A DNA stretch of 64,000 nucleotides from the NCBI RefSeq assembly GCF_009600605.1, contig NZ_VWNA01000001.1:2404501-2468500 (forward strand), given 5' to 3'. Under the pieces are notes generated by a model. That model made no database searches. It worked only from the letters and a program-made list of their open reading frames with translations, and had not been told where the DNA came from. The position numbers and the translations under genes are program-made. Shown here one piece after another: positions 8,599 to 17,252 of the stretch. Within the stretch, counting starts at the first letter, position 1. Each line of letters opens with the position of its first letter. Origin of the DNA: Segnochrobactrum spirostomi (GTDB taxonomy: Bacteria > Pseudomonadota > Alphaproteobacteria > Rhizobiales > Segnochrobactraceae).

Positions 8599-9552
8599 AT
8601 GTCGCCGCCGCTCAAGGTCGCCGTTCAGACCGACCCGCTCGCCGCCCTCCGGATCGCCGGGGATTCGGGCTTCGCCCTGATGCTCGAGGCGCAGGCCCGC
8701 GGCCACGCGCTCTTTCATTACACCCCCGACAAGCTCGCGATGCGCGACGGCAAGGTGTTCGTGACCGTCACGCCGGTCACCGTCCGCGATCAGCCCGGCG
8801 ACCATTTCACCGCGGGCGAGCCGGAGCGCTGGGCGGTCGAGGATTTCGACGTCGTTCTGATGCGCCAGGACCCGCCGTTCGACCTCGCCTACATCACGGC
8901 GACCCATCTCCTGGAGCGCGTCCATCCGCGCACCCTCGTCGTCAACGACCCGGCCGAGGTGCGCAACGCGCCGGAGAAGATCTTCGTCACCCATTATCCG
9001 GATTTGATGCCGCCGACGCTGATCACCCGCGACCGCGGCGAGATCGACGCCTTCCGCCGCGAGTTCGGCGACATCGTCATGAAGCCGCTCTACGGCCACG
9101 GCGGCGCCTCGGTGTTCCGCCTGACCCGCGACGACCTCAATTTCGGCTCGCTGTTCGATCTCTTCTCGACGACCTTCCGCGAGCCCTGGGTGGTGCAGCA
9201 GTTCCTCCCCGCGGTGAAGCACGGCGACAAGCGCATCATCCTCATCGAGGGCGAGTTCGCCGGGGCGGTGAACCGGGTGCCGGCGGCCGACGATCTGCGC
9301 TCCAACATGGTGCGCGGCGGGGCCGCGGCGGCGACCGACCTGACCGAGCGGGAGCGCGAGATCTGCGCCCGCATCGGTCCCGATCTCGCCGCCCGGGGCC
9401 TCCTCCTCGTCGGCATCGACGTGATCGACGGCCACCTCACCGAGATCAACGTGACGGCCCCGACGGGGCTGCGGGCGATCAAGCGGCTCGGCGGGCCGGA
9501 CGGCGCCGCGATCCTGTGGGACGTCATCGAGGCGAAGCGCGCGGCGCGGTGA
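8599..9552 (+). CDS. gshB: Glutathione synthetase
   Basis: ATP-grasp ligase joining gamma-glutamylcysteine and glycine, the last step of glutathione synthesis. The 317 residues are the normal length. Family blocks are all present: the N-terminal strand [36 protein letters not shown], the ATP-binding [12 protein letters not shown], and the C-terminal metal-binding [19 protein letters not shown]. It is transcribed divergently from the aminotransferase, with a 182-base gap in which I see no gene. The acetyltransferase gene follows within 11 bases, so they are probably co-transcribed. Confidence 0.95.
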   Translation: MSPPLKVAVQTDPLAALRIAGDSGFALMLEAQARGHALFHYTPDKLAMRDGKVFVTVTPVTVRDQPGDHFTAGEPERWAVEDFDVVLMRQDPPFDLAYITATHLLERVHPRTLVVNDPAEVRNAPEKIFVTHYPDLMPPTLITRDRGEIDAFRREFGDIVMKPLYGHGGASVFRLTRDDLNFGSLFDLFSTTFREPWVVQQFLPAVKHGDKRIILIEGEFAGAVNRVPAADDLRSNMVRGGAAAATDLTEREREICARIGPDLAARGLLLVGIDVIDGHLTEINVTAPTGLRAIKRLGGPDGAAILWDVIEAKRAAR

Positions 9553-9562
9553 GGGTTCGGTG

Positions 9563-10051
9563 ATGCAGGCCCGCGGCGACGGCGACCTCTCGGGCGGCGG
9601 GCTCGCCCTCGACCGGGTCGACGATCCCGATCTCGCTCTGCGGGATGCGATTGTGCGGCCGCTCGTCGCCTTCAACACCGCGGCGATCGCCCCGGCGAAC
9701 GGCCGCTATCTCGCGATCGTGCTGCGCGACGGAGCGGGCGGGGCGGTGGTCGGCGGGCTGTGGGGGCGGAGCGCCTTCGATTGGCTGTTCGTCGAGCTCC
9801 TGTTCGTGCCGGAGAGGGCACGCGGCACCGGCCTCGGCCGCCGTCTCCTGGCCGAGGCGGAAGCGGCGGCGCGCGGGCGCGGCTGCCTCGGCGTCTGGCT
9901 CGACACCCTCAATCCGGACGCCCGCCGCTTCTACGAACGCTGCGGCTACACCGTGTTCGGCGAGATCGCCGACCAGCCGCGCGGCGGCCGGCGCACCTTC
10001 TTCCAGAAGCGTCTCGACGGCGCGGCACCAGGCCCGCTCGCATCTTTCTGA
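9563..10051 (+). CDS. GNAT family N-acetyltransferase
   Basis: Acetyl-CoA-dependent acetyltransferase of about 162 residues. The acetyl-CoA pyrophosphate loop is visible as VPERARGTGLGRRLLAEAE (motif A, R/Q-x-x-G-x-G/A), followed by LDTLNPDARRFYERCGYTVFG, which is motif B with the FYE-x-x-GY signature. The acceptor is not predictable. The ATG at 9563 is used; a GTG at 9560 is immediately upstream and in frame. It lies 10 bases after gshB, so it may be in the same transcript. Confidence 0.85.
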   Translation: MQARGDGDLSGGGLALDRVDDPDLALRDAIVRPLVAFNTAAIAPANGRYLAIVLRDGAGGAVVGGLWGRSAFDWLFVELLFVPERARGTGLGRRLLAEAEAAARGRGCLGVWLDTLNPDARRFYERCGYTVFGEIADQPRGGRRTFFQKRLDGAAPGPLASF

Positions 10052-10181
10052 AGCGCGTGCGTCGCCCGCCGCGTCGCTGCGTCGAAAGCCATGGGTTGCG
10101 TCCGCCGCGGGTGGCCCCTAACTAGCCGACGAGCCGCTCCTCGCCCCCCGAGGGAGCCGGCCCGCCTTCTTGACCCGGTGG

Positions 10182-10646
10182 ATGGACGCGGACATGGACG
10201 CTGACAGGCAACTCGCGAAGCTGGTCGCCCTCGACGACGAGGACCTCGCGATCGTCTCGGCTCATGTCCAGGATGCCGTGTTCCGCCCGGCTCAGGCGAA
10301 ATGGTTCGCCCCCGAGCATCGCTTCGTCGTCCCCCTCAACCGCTTCGTCTGGGAGAAGGCGGCGCGCACCGCCGGCCGCGAGGCCGAGCGCCGCGGGGCG
10401 GTGCTCAATTTCGACCGCGTCACCGCGGTGAAGGCGACCGGGCTCCCGCTCGGCGATCCGGATGCCGTCACCGTGCTCCTCGCCATCACCTTCCATCCCG
10501 CGGCCGAGGGCGCGCCGGAGGGGACGATCCAGCTCCATCTCGGCGGCGGCGCCCGCATCCGCCTTACGGTCGAATGCGTCGAGGCCCGCCTCGGCGATCT
10601 CGGCGCCGCCTGGCGCGCCCGCCGCACCCCGGACCACGGCGCTTGA
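10182..10646 (+). CDS. DUF2948 family protein
   Basis: Conserved alphaproteobacterial protein of unknown function, about 154 residues, usually found immediately before hisD, as here. Recognisable family stretches are LVALDDEDLAIVSAHVQDAV, RFVVPLNRFVWE and GTIQLHLGGGARIRLTVEC. It has no signal or membrane segment, so it should be cytosolic. The start could be the ATG at 10182 or the one at 10194 (MDADRQLAKL); an upstream TTG at 10170 is less likely. Confidence 0.8.
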   Translation: MDADMDADRQLAKLVALDDEDLAIVSAHVQDAVFRPAQAKWFAPEHRFVVPLNRFVWEKAARTAGREAERRGAVLNFDRVTAVKATGLPLGDPDAVTVLLAITFHPAAEGAPEGTIQLHLGGGARIRLTVECVEARLGDLGAAWRARRTPDHGA

Positions 10647-10681
10647 GACTTTCGGCGCTCGAGCCTTCGGGCGCTTGAGCC

Positions 10682-10701
10682 CGCGGCCGTTCCGCGTTTT
10701 T
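10682..10701 (+). terminator. Weak intrinsic terminator between the DUF2948 gene and hisD
   Basis: A five-base stem CGCGG / CCGCG with loop CCGTT is followed directly by TTTTT. The stem is short, so some read-through into hisD is likely. Confidence 0.35.
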
Positions 10702-10753
10702 CTATCGGCGTCGAATTCAATCTTCTGCCCTTCGTTCCCCGGGAGTCCCTTTC

Positions 10754-12046
10754 GTGGCGATCCGCCTGTCTTCCCGCGATGCCGATTTCGGCGCGCGCTT
10801 TTCCGCTTTCCTCGCCACCAAGCGTGAGGTCTCGGCCGAGGTCGATGCGACCGTGGCCACCATCGTGGACGCCGTCCGGGCGGACGGGGACAAGGCGCTG
10901 ATCGAGTTCACCCGCCGCTTCGACCGGCTCGACCTCGGCGCGACGGGGATCGCGGTCGGCGAGGCGGAGCTCGACGCGGCGGAGGCTGCGGTCGACGCGG
11001 AGACGCGGGCCGCGCTCGCCTTCGCCCGCGACCGCATCGAATCCCACCATCGCCGCCAGAAGCCGGCGGACGAGCGCTATGTCGACGCGCTCGGCATCGA
11101 GCTCGGCCACCGCTGGACGGCGATCGAGGCGGTCGGCCTCTATGTGCCCGGAGGTACCGCGAGCTATCCGAGCTCGGTGCTGATGAACGCCGTGCCGGCC
11201 AAGGTCGCCGGCGTCGATCGCCTCGTGATGGTGGTGCCGACGCCGGACGGGGTCCTCAATCCCCTCGTCCTCGTCGCCGCCCGGCTCGCCGGGGTCGACG
11301 AGATCTACCGCGTCGGCGGGGCCCAGGCGGTGGCCGCGCTCGCCTACGGCACCGAGACCATCCGGCCGGTCGACAAGATCGTCGGGCCGGGCAACGCCTA
11401 TGTGGCGGCGGCGAAGCGGCGCGTGTTCGGCACGGTCGGCATCGACATGATCGCCGGCCCGTCCGAAGTCCTCGTCATCGCCGACGGCGACAACGATCCC
11501 GACTGGATCGCCGCCGACCTGCTCGCCCAGGCCGAGCACGACACCGCCGCCCAATCGATCCTGATGACCGACGACGCTGCCTTCGCCGACGCGGTCGAGG
11601 CGGCCGTCGCGCGCCAGCTCACGCGGCTTCCCCGCGGTGCGGTCGCCGCCGCCTCGTGGCGCGATTACGGCGCGATCATCCTGCTCGGCGATCTCGCCGA
11701 GGCGCCGCCGCTCGCCGACCGCATCGCCGCCGAGCACCTGGAACTCGCCGTCGCCGAGCCCGAGACGCTGTTCGAGCGCATCCGCAATGCCGGCGCCGTC
11801 TTCCTCGGCCGCCACACGCCGGAGGTGATCGGCGATTATGTCGGCGGCTCCAACCACGTGCTGCCGACCGCCCGCTCGGCGCGCTTCTCGTCGGGGCTCT
11901 CCGTGCTCGATTTCGTCAAGCGCACCTCGATCCTGCGCTGCGACGCCGGGGGCTTAAGGGCGCTCGGGCCGGCGGCGATCGCGCTCGCCAAGGCCGAGGG
12001 GCTTGACGCACACGGCCGTTCGGTCGGTATTCGATTGAACCTCTGA
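10754..12046 (+). CDS. hisD: Histidinol dehydrogenase
   Basis: Zinc enzyme that oxidises L-histidinol to histidine in two NAD-dependent steps, ending histidine synthesis. The 430 residues match family length. Diagnostic blocks are present in order: [83 protein letters not shown] (the catalytic Glu-His pair), and [11 protein letters not shown] near the zinc site. Translation starts at a GTG at 10754. No other his gene is adjacent, which is normal for Hyphomicrobiales, where hisD sits with UPF0262 and the phosphatase gene. Confidence 0.97.
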   Translation: MAIRLSSRDADFGARFSAFLATKREVSAEVDATVATIVDAVRADGDKALIEFTRRFDRLDLGATGIAVGEAELDAAEAAVDAETRAALAFARDRIESHHRRQKPADERYVDALGIELGHRWTAIEAVGLYVPGGTASYPSSVLMNAVPAKVAGVDRLVMVVPTPDGVLNPLVLVAARLAGVDEIYRVGGAQAVAALAYGTETIRPVDKIVGPGNAYVAAAKRRVFGTVGIDMIAGPSEVLVIADGDNDPDWIAADLLAQAEHDTAAQSILMTDDAAFADAVEAAVARQLTRLPRGAVAAASWRDYGAIILLGDLAEAPPLADRIAAEHLELAVAEPETLFERIRNAGAVFLGRHTPEVIGDYVGGSNHVLPTARSARFSSGLSVLDFVKRTSILRCDAGGLRALGPAAIALAKAEGLDAHGRSVGIRLNL

Positions 12047-12119
12047 CCGGCGGCGCGGCCGGCACGGGGACGCGGGCGGCGACCGCGAAGCTTTACCGCC
12101 TGTGGGAGACGGCGCGGCG

Positions 12120-12650
12120 ATGGAATCCTCGGGCGAAGGCGGAGCGGCCGGGCACGGCGGGACGGGCGGTCCCGCCGCGGCGGCGCGCAGGCTCGTCGCG
12201 GTCACCCTCGACGAAGCCTCGATCGCCCGCACCACCCGCGACATCGACCACGAGCGCGCGATCGCGATCTACGACCTCGTCGAGGAGAACACCTTCGCGC
12301 CGGTCGGCGACACCGAGGACGGGCCCTACAAGCTCACCCTCGCGATCCGCGAGCGGCGGCTCGTCCTCGACATCACCCGGCCGGACGGCCGCCCCGTCGC
12401 CACCCATCTCCTCTCGCTCAGCCCTTTCCGCGGGGTGCTCAAGGATTATTTCCTGATCTGCGAGAGCTATTATCAGGCGATCCGGTCCGCCTCGCCGAGC
12501 CAGATCGAGGCGATCGACATGGGCCGGCGCGGCATCCACAACGAGGGCTCGCAGCTTCTGATGGAGCGGCTCGAGGGCAAGATCGAGATCGATTTCGATA
12601 CCGCCCGCCGCCTCTTCACCCTGATCTGCGCCCTCCACTGGAAGGGCTGA
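12120..12650 (+). CDS. UPF0262 family protein
   Basis: Conserved alphaproteobacterial protein of unknown function, 176 residues from the ATG at 12120 (a GTG at 12102 adds six). The core carries [51 protein letters not shown] and [18 protein letters not shown], all typical of the family. The first 25 or so residues are Gly/Ala-rich and poorly conserved. It follows hisD by 73 bases in the conserved order hisD, UPF0262, phosphatase. Confidence 0.85.
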   Translation: MESSGEGGAAGHGGTGGPAAAARRLVAVTLDEASIARTTRDIDHERAIAIYDLVEENTFAPVGDTEDGPYKLTLAIRERRLVLDITRPDGRPVATHLLSLSPFRGVLKDYFLICESYYQAIRSASPSQIEAIDMGRRGIHNEGSQLLMERLEGKIEIDFDTARRLFTLICALHWKG

Positions 12651-12702
12651 GGCGGTGGCCGTCATCCCCGTGACGAAGCGACGCCTGCGGCTTCGCCCCG
12701 TC

Positions 12703-12854
12703 TCCTTCTCCCCGCGGGCGGGGAGAAGGTGGCCCGAAGGGCCGGATGAGGGGAGGTTTCACGCCGCTCGTGAATCCGTGGTGACCCCAATCGTCCGCAT
12801 CGCCCGTCCCCTCGTCTGCCCCTCCGAGGCACCTTTTCCCCGACGGGAAGAAGG
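12703..12854. repeat. Palindromic intergenic repeats, family A, two inverted copies
   Basis: Two copies of one element face each other. The first (12703-12754) has the stem CCTTCTCCCC / GGGGAGAAGG followed by GGCCCGAAGGGCC and GGATGAGGGG. The second (12806-12854) is its reverse complement in degraded form. Other copies lie at 23552-23605, 23660-23708 and 55743-55794. They behave like REP/BIME elements: intergenic, palindromic, in pairs. They fill most of the 276-base gap before the phosphatase gene. Confidence 0.8.
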
Positions 12855-12926
12855 AAGCGGCGGCCCAGACGGCCGCTGTGCATCCACGCCTTACGACGAC
12901 CTCGATGCCACACGGATGGTCGCGCC

Positions 12927-13379
12927 ATGAGGGACCGTCCGGGCGCCGTCCTGTTCGTCTGCCGGCAGAATGCGGTGCGCTCGCCGATGGCCGCCGCGCT
13001 CGCCCGCCATTATTTCCCCAAGGAGATCTATGTGCGCTCGGCCGGCATCCTGCCCGGCGAGAAGGATCCCTTCGCCGCGGCGGCGATGCAGGAGGTCGGG
13101 CTCGACATCTCCGGCCACCGGCCGACCTCGGTGGACGATCTCGAGGACATGAATTTCGACCTCGTCGTCACCCTGGCGCCGGAGGCCCACCACCACATCC
13201 TCGAACTCACCCGCACCGACGCACTCGAGGTCGAATATTGGCCGATCTCCGATCCGACTGCGGCGACGGGCTCGCGCGCCCAGATCCTCGACGCCTACCG
13301 CGCGGTGCGCCGCGATCTCGAACGGCGCATCCTCGCCCGTCTCGGCCCGCCGAGCGTGGCCGCCCCGAGCGTGCCGTGA
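12927..13379 (+). CDS. Low-molecular-weight protein tyrosine phosphatase / arsenate-reductase-fold protein
   Basis: Small cytosolic phosphatase-fold protein of 150 residues. The phosphate loop CRQNAVRS (C12 to S19) fits the C-x5-R-S motif with nucleophile C12 and R18, right after a beta strand. The general-acid aspartate is probably in ISDPTAATGS. The position between UPF0262 and maf is the usual one in Hyphomicrobiales. Whether it dephosphorylates proteins or reduces arsenate cannot be told; lack of further conserved cysteines argues against an ArsC role. Confidence 0.85.
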   Translation: MRDRPGAVLFVCRQNAVRSPMAAALARHYFPKEIYVRSAGILPGEKDPFAAAAMQEVGLDISGHRPTSVDDLEDMNFDLVVTLAPEAHHHILELTRTDALEVEYWPISDPTAATGSRAQILDAYRAVRRDLERRILARLGPPSVAAPSVP

Positions 13380-13484
13380 CCGGCCTCCGACGCCTGCCGG
13401 CTTGACGGACAGGGCCAAACGGGGTCTTCCATCGCGTTGGGGGCGCCTGCGCCGTCCGACCTCCACACGGGAAATCGTCTGCCG

Positions 13485-14126
13485 ATGATCGATCATGCTC
13501 CGCTCGTGCTCGCCTCCGGATCGCCGCGGCGCCTCGCACTCCTCGAACAGATCGGCGTCGTGCCCGAGCATCTCTTCCCGGCCGAACTCGACGAGTCTCC
13601 GCTGCCGGACGAGCCGCCGCGCGTGCTCGCGGTGCGGCTCGCCAAACGCAAGGCCGAGGTCGCGCGCGAGCGGTTCCTCGGCGAAGAGCGTAAGGCCCCC
13701 TTCGTGCTCGCCGCCGACACCGTCGTCTCGGTCGGCCGCCGGGTGCTGCCGAAGGCCGAGACCGAGCGCGAGGCGCGCGCCTGCCTGGCTCGGCTGTCGG
13801 GCCGCTCCCACCGGGTCAACACGGCGATCTGCCTGATCTCGCCCTCCGGCAAGATCCGCGAGAAGCGGGTCGAGACGCGGGTCAAGTTCAAGCGGCTGTC
13901 GAAGGCGGAGATCGACGCCTATGTCGCGAGCGGCGAGTGGAAGGGCAAGGCGGGCGGCTACGCCATCCAGGGCCTTGCGGCGGTGTTCGTCGCCGATCTC
14001 ATCGGCTCCCATTCGTCGGTGATCGGTTTGCCCTTGTTCGAGACGGCGGCGCTGCTCGCCGGCGAGGGCTATCCCCTGACGCGGGCCTGGGCCGACGGCG
14101 CCGCGATGCAGACGGTCGAAGCATGA
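13485..14126 (+). CDS. maf: Maf-family nucleoside triphosphate pyrophosphatase
   Basis: House-cleaning pyrophosphatase that hydrolyses non-canonical or modified nucleotides. The 213 residues begin at the ATG at 13485, where homology begins with [20 protein letters not shown], the conserved SGSPRR loop. The catalytic aspartate is in VLAADTVV, and [13 protein letters not shown] and [12 protein letters not shown] complete the family pattern. The stop codon overlaps the yacG start by four bases. In many relatives infA lies just upstream; here the 105-base gap after the phosphatase gene contains no infA. Confidence 0.93.
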   Translation: MIDHAPLVLASGSPRRLALLEQIGVVPEHLFPAELDESPLPDEPPRVLAVRLAKRKAEVARERFLGEERKAPFVLAADTVVSVGRRVLPKAETEREARACLARLSGRSHRVNTAICLISPSGKIREKRVETRVKFKRLSKAEIDAYVASGEWKGKAGGYAIQGLAAVFVADLIGSHSSVIGLPLFETAALLAGEGYPLTRAWADGAAMQTVEA

Positions 14127-14341
14127 GCGGCGGCACCGAGACCGCGGACGAGACGTTCCGCGCACGCCCGTGCCCGATCTGCGGCAAGCTCGCCGTCAAG
14201 GCGCACCGGCCGTTCTGTTCCAAGCGCTGCGCCGACGTCGATCTCAACCGCTGGCTCTCCGGCCGCTACGTCATTCCGGGCTCGCCGCTCACCGACGAAG
14301 ACGGCGACGCCTCGAGCGAGGGCGGCTACCGCGAGGATTGA
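14123..14341 (+). CDS. yacG: DNA gyrase inhibitor YacG (zinc-binding)
   Basis: A 72-residue zinc protein. Four cysteines, C17 and C20 (CPICGK) and C32 and C36 (FCSKRC), form the zinc site, followed by [17 protein letters not shown], the most conserved part. E. coli YacG binds GyrB and inhibits gyrase. It overlaps maf by four bases (ATGA) and so is translationally coupled to it. The acidic tail (DEDGDASSE) is usual. Confidence 0.92.
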   Translation: MSGGTETADETFRARPCPICGKLAVKAHRPFCSKRCADVDLNRWLSGRYVIPGSPLTDEDGDASSEGGYRED

Positions 14342-14377
14342 GCGGGGTGCTGGCGGGCAGCTGAAGAGGGATGAACC

Positions 14378-14557
14378 ATGACAGAACAGCGCGCCGTGGC
14401 GGCTTCAACAGCCCCGATCGCCACCGAGGCGACGACGCCTTCGGTCGGACTTAAGCCCAACGCGCTGACGGCCGAGACTCTGGCGAAAAGTGAGCGTGGT
14501 GAGGATTTGCGGCGTTTCGCTGATCCGGATGCGATGTTCAAGGAACTCGGCATCTGA
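14378..14557 (+). CDS. Small antitoxin-like peptide (RelB/DinJ C-terminal type), orphan
   Basis: A 59-residue frame with a good start: ATG at 14378 after GAGGGATGAACC. The C-terminal half (LTAETLAKSERGEDLRRF, then DPDAMFKELGI) resembles the toxin-binding tail of RelB/DinJ-type antitoxins. The N-terminal half is Ala/Thr-rich and has no recognisable ribbon-helix-helix. No toxin gene is adjacent on either strand; the next gene is pyridoxal kinase 423 bases on. It may be a degraded antitoxin or a small protein of another role. A strong hairpin follows the stop. Confidence 0.45.
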   Translation: MTEQRAVAASTAPIATEATTPSVGLKPNALTAETLAKSERGEDLRRFADPDAMFKELGI

Positions 14558-14564
14558 CGCGAAT

Positions 14565-14601
14565 CCCGCGCGTTCCGGCCACTCACCCGGACGCGCGCGG
14601 G
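14565..14601 (+). terminator. GC-rich hairpin after the small peptide gene
   Basis: CCCGCGCGTTCCGG (14565-14578) pairs with CCGGACGCGCGCGGG (14587-14601) with a single bulge and an eight-base loop. No T run follows, so it could be a terminator aided by Rho, or an mRNA-stabilising stem. Confidence 0.4.
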
Positions 14602-14700
14602 GGCGACCGTGTCGCCTTCAAGACCTGAGAGCCCTCCTTTCCAATGGTCACCGGCGAAGTGAGAAGCGAGCCTTAATGAGGCGGCCGGGTCCTCGCCGTG

Positions 14701-14789
14701 GTCATCCCCGGGCTTGTCCCGGGGACCCAAGGGCTGCGCACTCGGTGGTTGCCGCCCCTGGGTTGCCGGCACAAGGCCGGCAATGACGA
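14701..14789. repeat. Palindromic intergenic repeat, family C
   Basis: Begins GTCATCCCCGGGCTTGTCCC and contains CCGGGCTTGTCCCGG, then GCCGCCCCTGGGT, and closes with a second stem GCCGGCACAAGGCCGGC and CAATGACGAT. A related copy lies at 55811-55898. It occupies part of the 423-base gap between the small peptide gene and pyridoxal kinase. The rest of that gap shows no gene. Confidence 0.75.
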
Positions 14790-14980
14790 TGGAGAGGGCG
14801 ATTGCCGTGGCCAATGCGGCGAGGGTGGTGACGGCGAGCGGATGCGATCTCCCCAACAGCCGTCGCGGTCCGCTCTCCCCCCGCCGCCATTGTGGTCCGC
14901 CGTCGAAATCGGATAGGCAGGGTGCGGGGCGCGCCGCGCCTGGCCGTCCGGTCGCGGGCGGCGCCTTTTCCGGCTTTGCC

Positions 14981-15976
14981 ATGTCCGATCCCGCCTCTTC
15001 CAATCCCACCCCTTCCGATCCCGCCGCTTCGTCTTCGGCCGCACCCGCCGCCGCCGCTCGGACGCCGCAGCCGGGTGCGCCGCAGCCTGCCGGGGCCAAG
15101 CCCGCGGTGATCCTGATCTCCTCGATCGTCGCCCGCGGTGGGGTCGGCACCCGGGTGATGACGTTCACCCTCGAACGGCTCGGCCATCGGGTCTGGCAGG
15201 TGCCGACGATTTTCCTGCCCTGGCATCCGGGCCACGGCCGCGCCACCCGCATCGTGCCGCCGGACGATGCCTTCGCCGCCGCCCTCGCGGATCTCGCCCG
15301 CGCGCCCTGGCTCGCCGAGGTCGGCGCCGTGATCTCGGGCTATCTCGGCTCGGCCGCCCAGGCCGAGGCGGTCGCCGGTCTCGTCGCCGCGCTCAAGGCG
15401 GCGAACCCGGCCGCCCTCTATGTCTGCGATCCCGTCGTCGGCGATGAAGGCGGGCTCTACGTTCCCGAGGCGACGGCGACGGCGGTGCGCGACGTGCTCC
15501 TCCCCATCGCCGACGTCGCGACACCGAACGTGTTCGAGCTCGGCTGGGCGACCGGCCGGACCATCACGACCCCCGACGAGGCGGCGAACGCGGCCCGCGC
15601 GCTCGGCCCGGCGCGGGTGCTCGCGACCTCCGCCCCGGCGATGATGAAAGGCGCGCTCGCTACGATTTTCGCGACGCCCGACAGCGCCTATCTCGCCGAA
15701 CATCCCCGCGTCGAGGGCGCGCCGAACGGGGTCGGCGACCTCATCTGCGCCATGCTGACCGACGCCCTCCTGTCGGGCGCGGGCGCGGAGGCGGCGCTGA
15801 CCCGTGCGGCCTCGACGACCTACGAGATGGTGGTGCGCTCGGTGAAGGCGGGCGCCGACGAACTCGTCTACCACGCGGCGCAGGAGGCGATCGTCTCGCC
15901 GGCGGCGCGGGTGCAGGTGCGCCGGCTCGCCACCGCCTCGCCGCGCCGGGTCGCCCGGCCGCTCACCGGCGGATGA
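14981..15976 (+). CDS. pdxY: Pyridoxal kinase
   Basis: Phosphorylates pyridoxal in the vitamin B6 salvage pathway. The 331 residues include an unusual N-terminal stretch of about 40 residues rich in Pro, Ala and Ser, then the ribokinase-type core. Strand VILISSIVARGGVG starts the fold, followed by YVCDPVVGDEGGLYV, the family signature, and TPNVFELGWATGR. NGVGDLICAML contains the anion hole and catalytic D253. The frame is open further upstream, but the ATG at 14981 is the first start near the core. The stop overlaps the DUF429 start by four bases. The symbol pdxK would also be acceptable. Confidence 0.9.
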   Translation: MSDPASSNPTPSDPAASSSAAPAAAARTPQPGAPQPAGAKPAVILISSIVARGGVGTRVMTFTLERLGHRVWQVPTIFLPWHPGHGRATRIVPPDDAFAAALADLARAPWLAEVGAVISGYLGSAAQAEAVAGLVAALKAANPAALYVCDPVVGDEGGLYVPEATATAVRDVLLPIADVATPNVFELGWATGRTITTPDEAANAARALGPARVLATSAPAMMKGALATIFATPDSAYLAEHPRVEGAPNGVGDLICAMLTDALLSGAGAEAALTRAASTTYEMVVRSVKAGADELVYHAAQEAIVSPAARVQVRRLATASPRRVARPLTGG

Positions 15977-16719
15977 GCGGGCTGCGGCCGGTCGTTGCGG
16001 GCGTCGACGGCTGCCCGGGCGGCTGGGCCGTGGTGCTGCGCGATCTCGAACGGCCGGCGGCTGCGCCCGTGCTCCTGAAGGCGGCGCGGTTCGCCGACGT
16101 GCTGGCGCTGCCCGAAGCGCCGGCGATCATCGCCGTCGACATGCCGATCGGCCTGCCGGACCGCACCGCGGGCGTCGGCGGCCGCGCGGCGGAGCGTTTC
16201 GTGCGTCCGCTTCTCGGCGCGCGGCAATCCTCGGTCTTCTCCGTGCCCTGCCGCGCCGCGGTGATGGACTCGGGCGACGATTATCGTCTCGCCTGCACGC
16301 TCGCCCGCGCCTATTCCGATCCGCCGCGGGCGGTCGCCAAGCAATGCTTCATGATCTTTCCGAAGATCCGGGAGGTCGACGACGCCATGCGTCCAGACCT
16401 CGAAGCGCGGGTCTACGAATCCCACCCGGAGCTCGCCTTCTGGCGCTTGAACGGCGAGCGGCCGATGACGCTGCCGAAGCGCGTCCGCCAGGAGGGCCAT
16501 GCGCCCGGTCTCGCCGAGCGGCGGGCGCTTCTGGAGCGGATGGGCTTTCCGCCGGCCTTCTTCGAGGTGCGCAGGCCTCCCGGCCTCGGCGAGGACGACC
16601 GCCTCGACGCGGCCGTCCTTTCTCTCATCGCGGAACGCATTCTCGACGGCCGAGCACAATCCTTCCCGTCCGATCCACCGCGGGATGGGCGCGGCCTTCG
16701 GATGGCGATCTGGGCCTGA
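15973..16719 (+). CDS. DUF429 family protein
   Basis: Protein of 248 residues with an RNase-H-like fold expected from its family. VAGVDGCPGGWAVVLRD near the N terminus has the acidic residue of strand 1, AIIAVDMPIGLPD is the second strand, and GEDDRLDAAVLSLIAERI near the C terminus gives further acidic residues. VYESHPELAFWRLNG is also conserved. A nuclease or nucleotidase role is possible but not shown. It overlaps pdxY by four bases, so the two are co-translated, although a link to vitamin B6 is not obvious. Confidence 0.85.
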   Translation: MSGLRPVVAGVDGCPGGWAVVLRDLERPAAAPVLLKAARFADVLALPEAPAIIAVDMPIGLPDRTAGVGGRAAERFVRPLLGARQSSVFSVPCRAAVMDSGDDYRLACTLARAYSDPPRAVAKQCFMIFPKIREVDDAMRPDLEARVYESHPELAFWRLNGERPMTLPKRVRQEGHAPGLAERRALLERMGFPPAFFEVRRPPGLGEDDRLDAAVLSLIAERILDGRAQSFPSDPPRDGRGLRMAIWA

Positions 16720-16735
16720 CGCGGCCGAAATGCGC

Positions 16736-17059
16736 TCAGCCGCGCGGGCCGAACAGGATGATGCCGGCACCGACGAGGCAGATCGCGGCGCCCGCGAGAT
16801 CGAAGCGATCCGGGCGGACGCCCTCGACGAGGGCGAGCCAGACGATCGAGGCGACGATGTAGACGCCGCCATAGGCGGCATAAGCGCGTCCGGCGGCGGC
16901 GCTGTCGACGACGGTGAGCGCGGTCGCGAAAAGGACGAGGGAGGCGAGGCCGGCGCCGAGCCACCACGGGCTCTTGCCGAGCCGGACCACCGCCCAGAAG
17001 GCGAAACACCCGCCGATTTCCGCGGCAGCGGCCAGCACATAGGCGGCGATCGTTGGCAT
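16736..17059 (-). CDS. YnfA family small membrane protein (UPF0060)
   Basis: A 107-residue inner-membrane protein with four predicted membrane helices and the family motif [19 protein letters not shown] near the start, then [11 protein letters not shown] and [22 protein letters not shown] at the end. It resembles small multidrug transporters in size and topology, but the function of YnfA-type proteins is poorly established. It converges on the DUF429 gene with a 16-base gap. Confidence 0.9.
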   Translation of the reverse strand: MPTIAAYVLAAAAEIGGCFAFWAVVRLGKSPWWLGAGLASLVLFATALTVVDSAAAGRAYAAYGGVYIVASIVWLALVEGVRPDRFDLAGAAICLVGAGIILFGPRG

Positions 17060-17210
17060 GCGTCCTCCGAAGGCGCGCGGCGCCGATATGACGGGGCGAG
17101 ACTACAGGACGCCGGCGCATGGGCGCCATTGCCCGTTCCCGCGCGCCGCGCGTTCGCCCCCGGGTCGCTTTTCGTCACGGCATTCCTTGTCTGCGAGGCG
17201 GGCCATGGTG

Positions 17211-17237
17211 TTAGATTAATCCAGCAACTTGATTTAG
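17211..17237. promoter_or_regulatory. Candidate ROK-regulator operator upstream of its own gene
   Basis: TTAGATTAA and TTGATTTAG form an imperfect dyad (6 of 8 matching positions in the arms) 15 bases before the GTG start at 17253. The same half-site TTGATTT occurs in the perfect dyad before the NagB-like gene at 20339-20357. The shared half-site suggests one repressor for both. Confidence 0.4.
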
Positions 17238-17252
17238 ACGCCAGGACCCACC

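Noticed and set aside
13380-13484. Search for infA between the phosphatase gene and maf
   Set aside because: The 105-base gap is too short and no frame resembles translation initiation factor IF-1.
14558-14980. A toxin gene or tRNA downstream of the antitoxin-like peptide
   Set aside because: No cloverleaf and no plausible frame on either strand; the region holds a hairpin and a family C palindrome.
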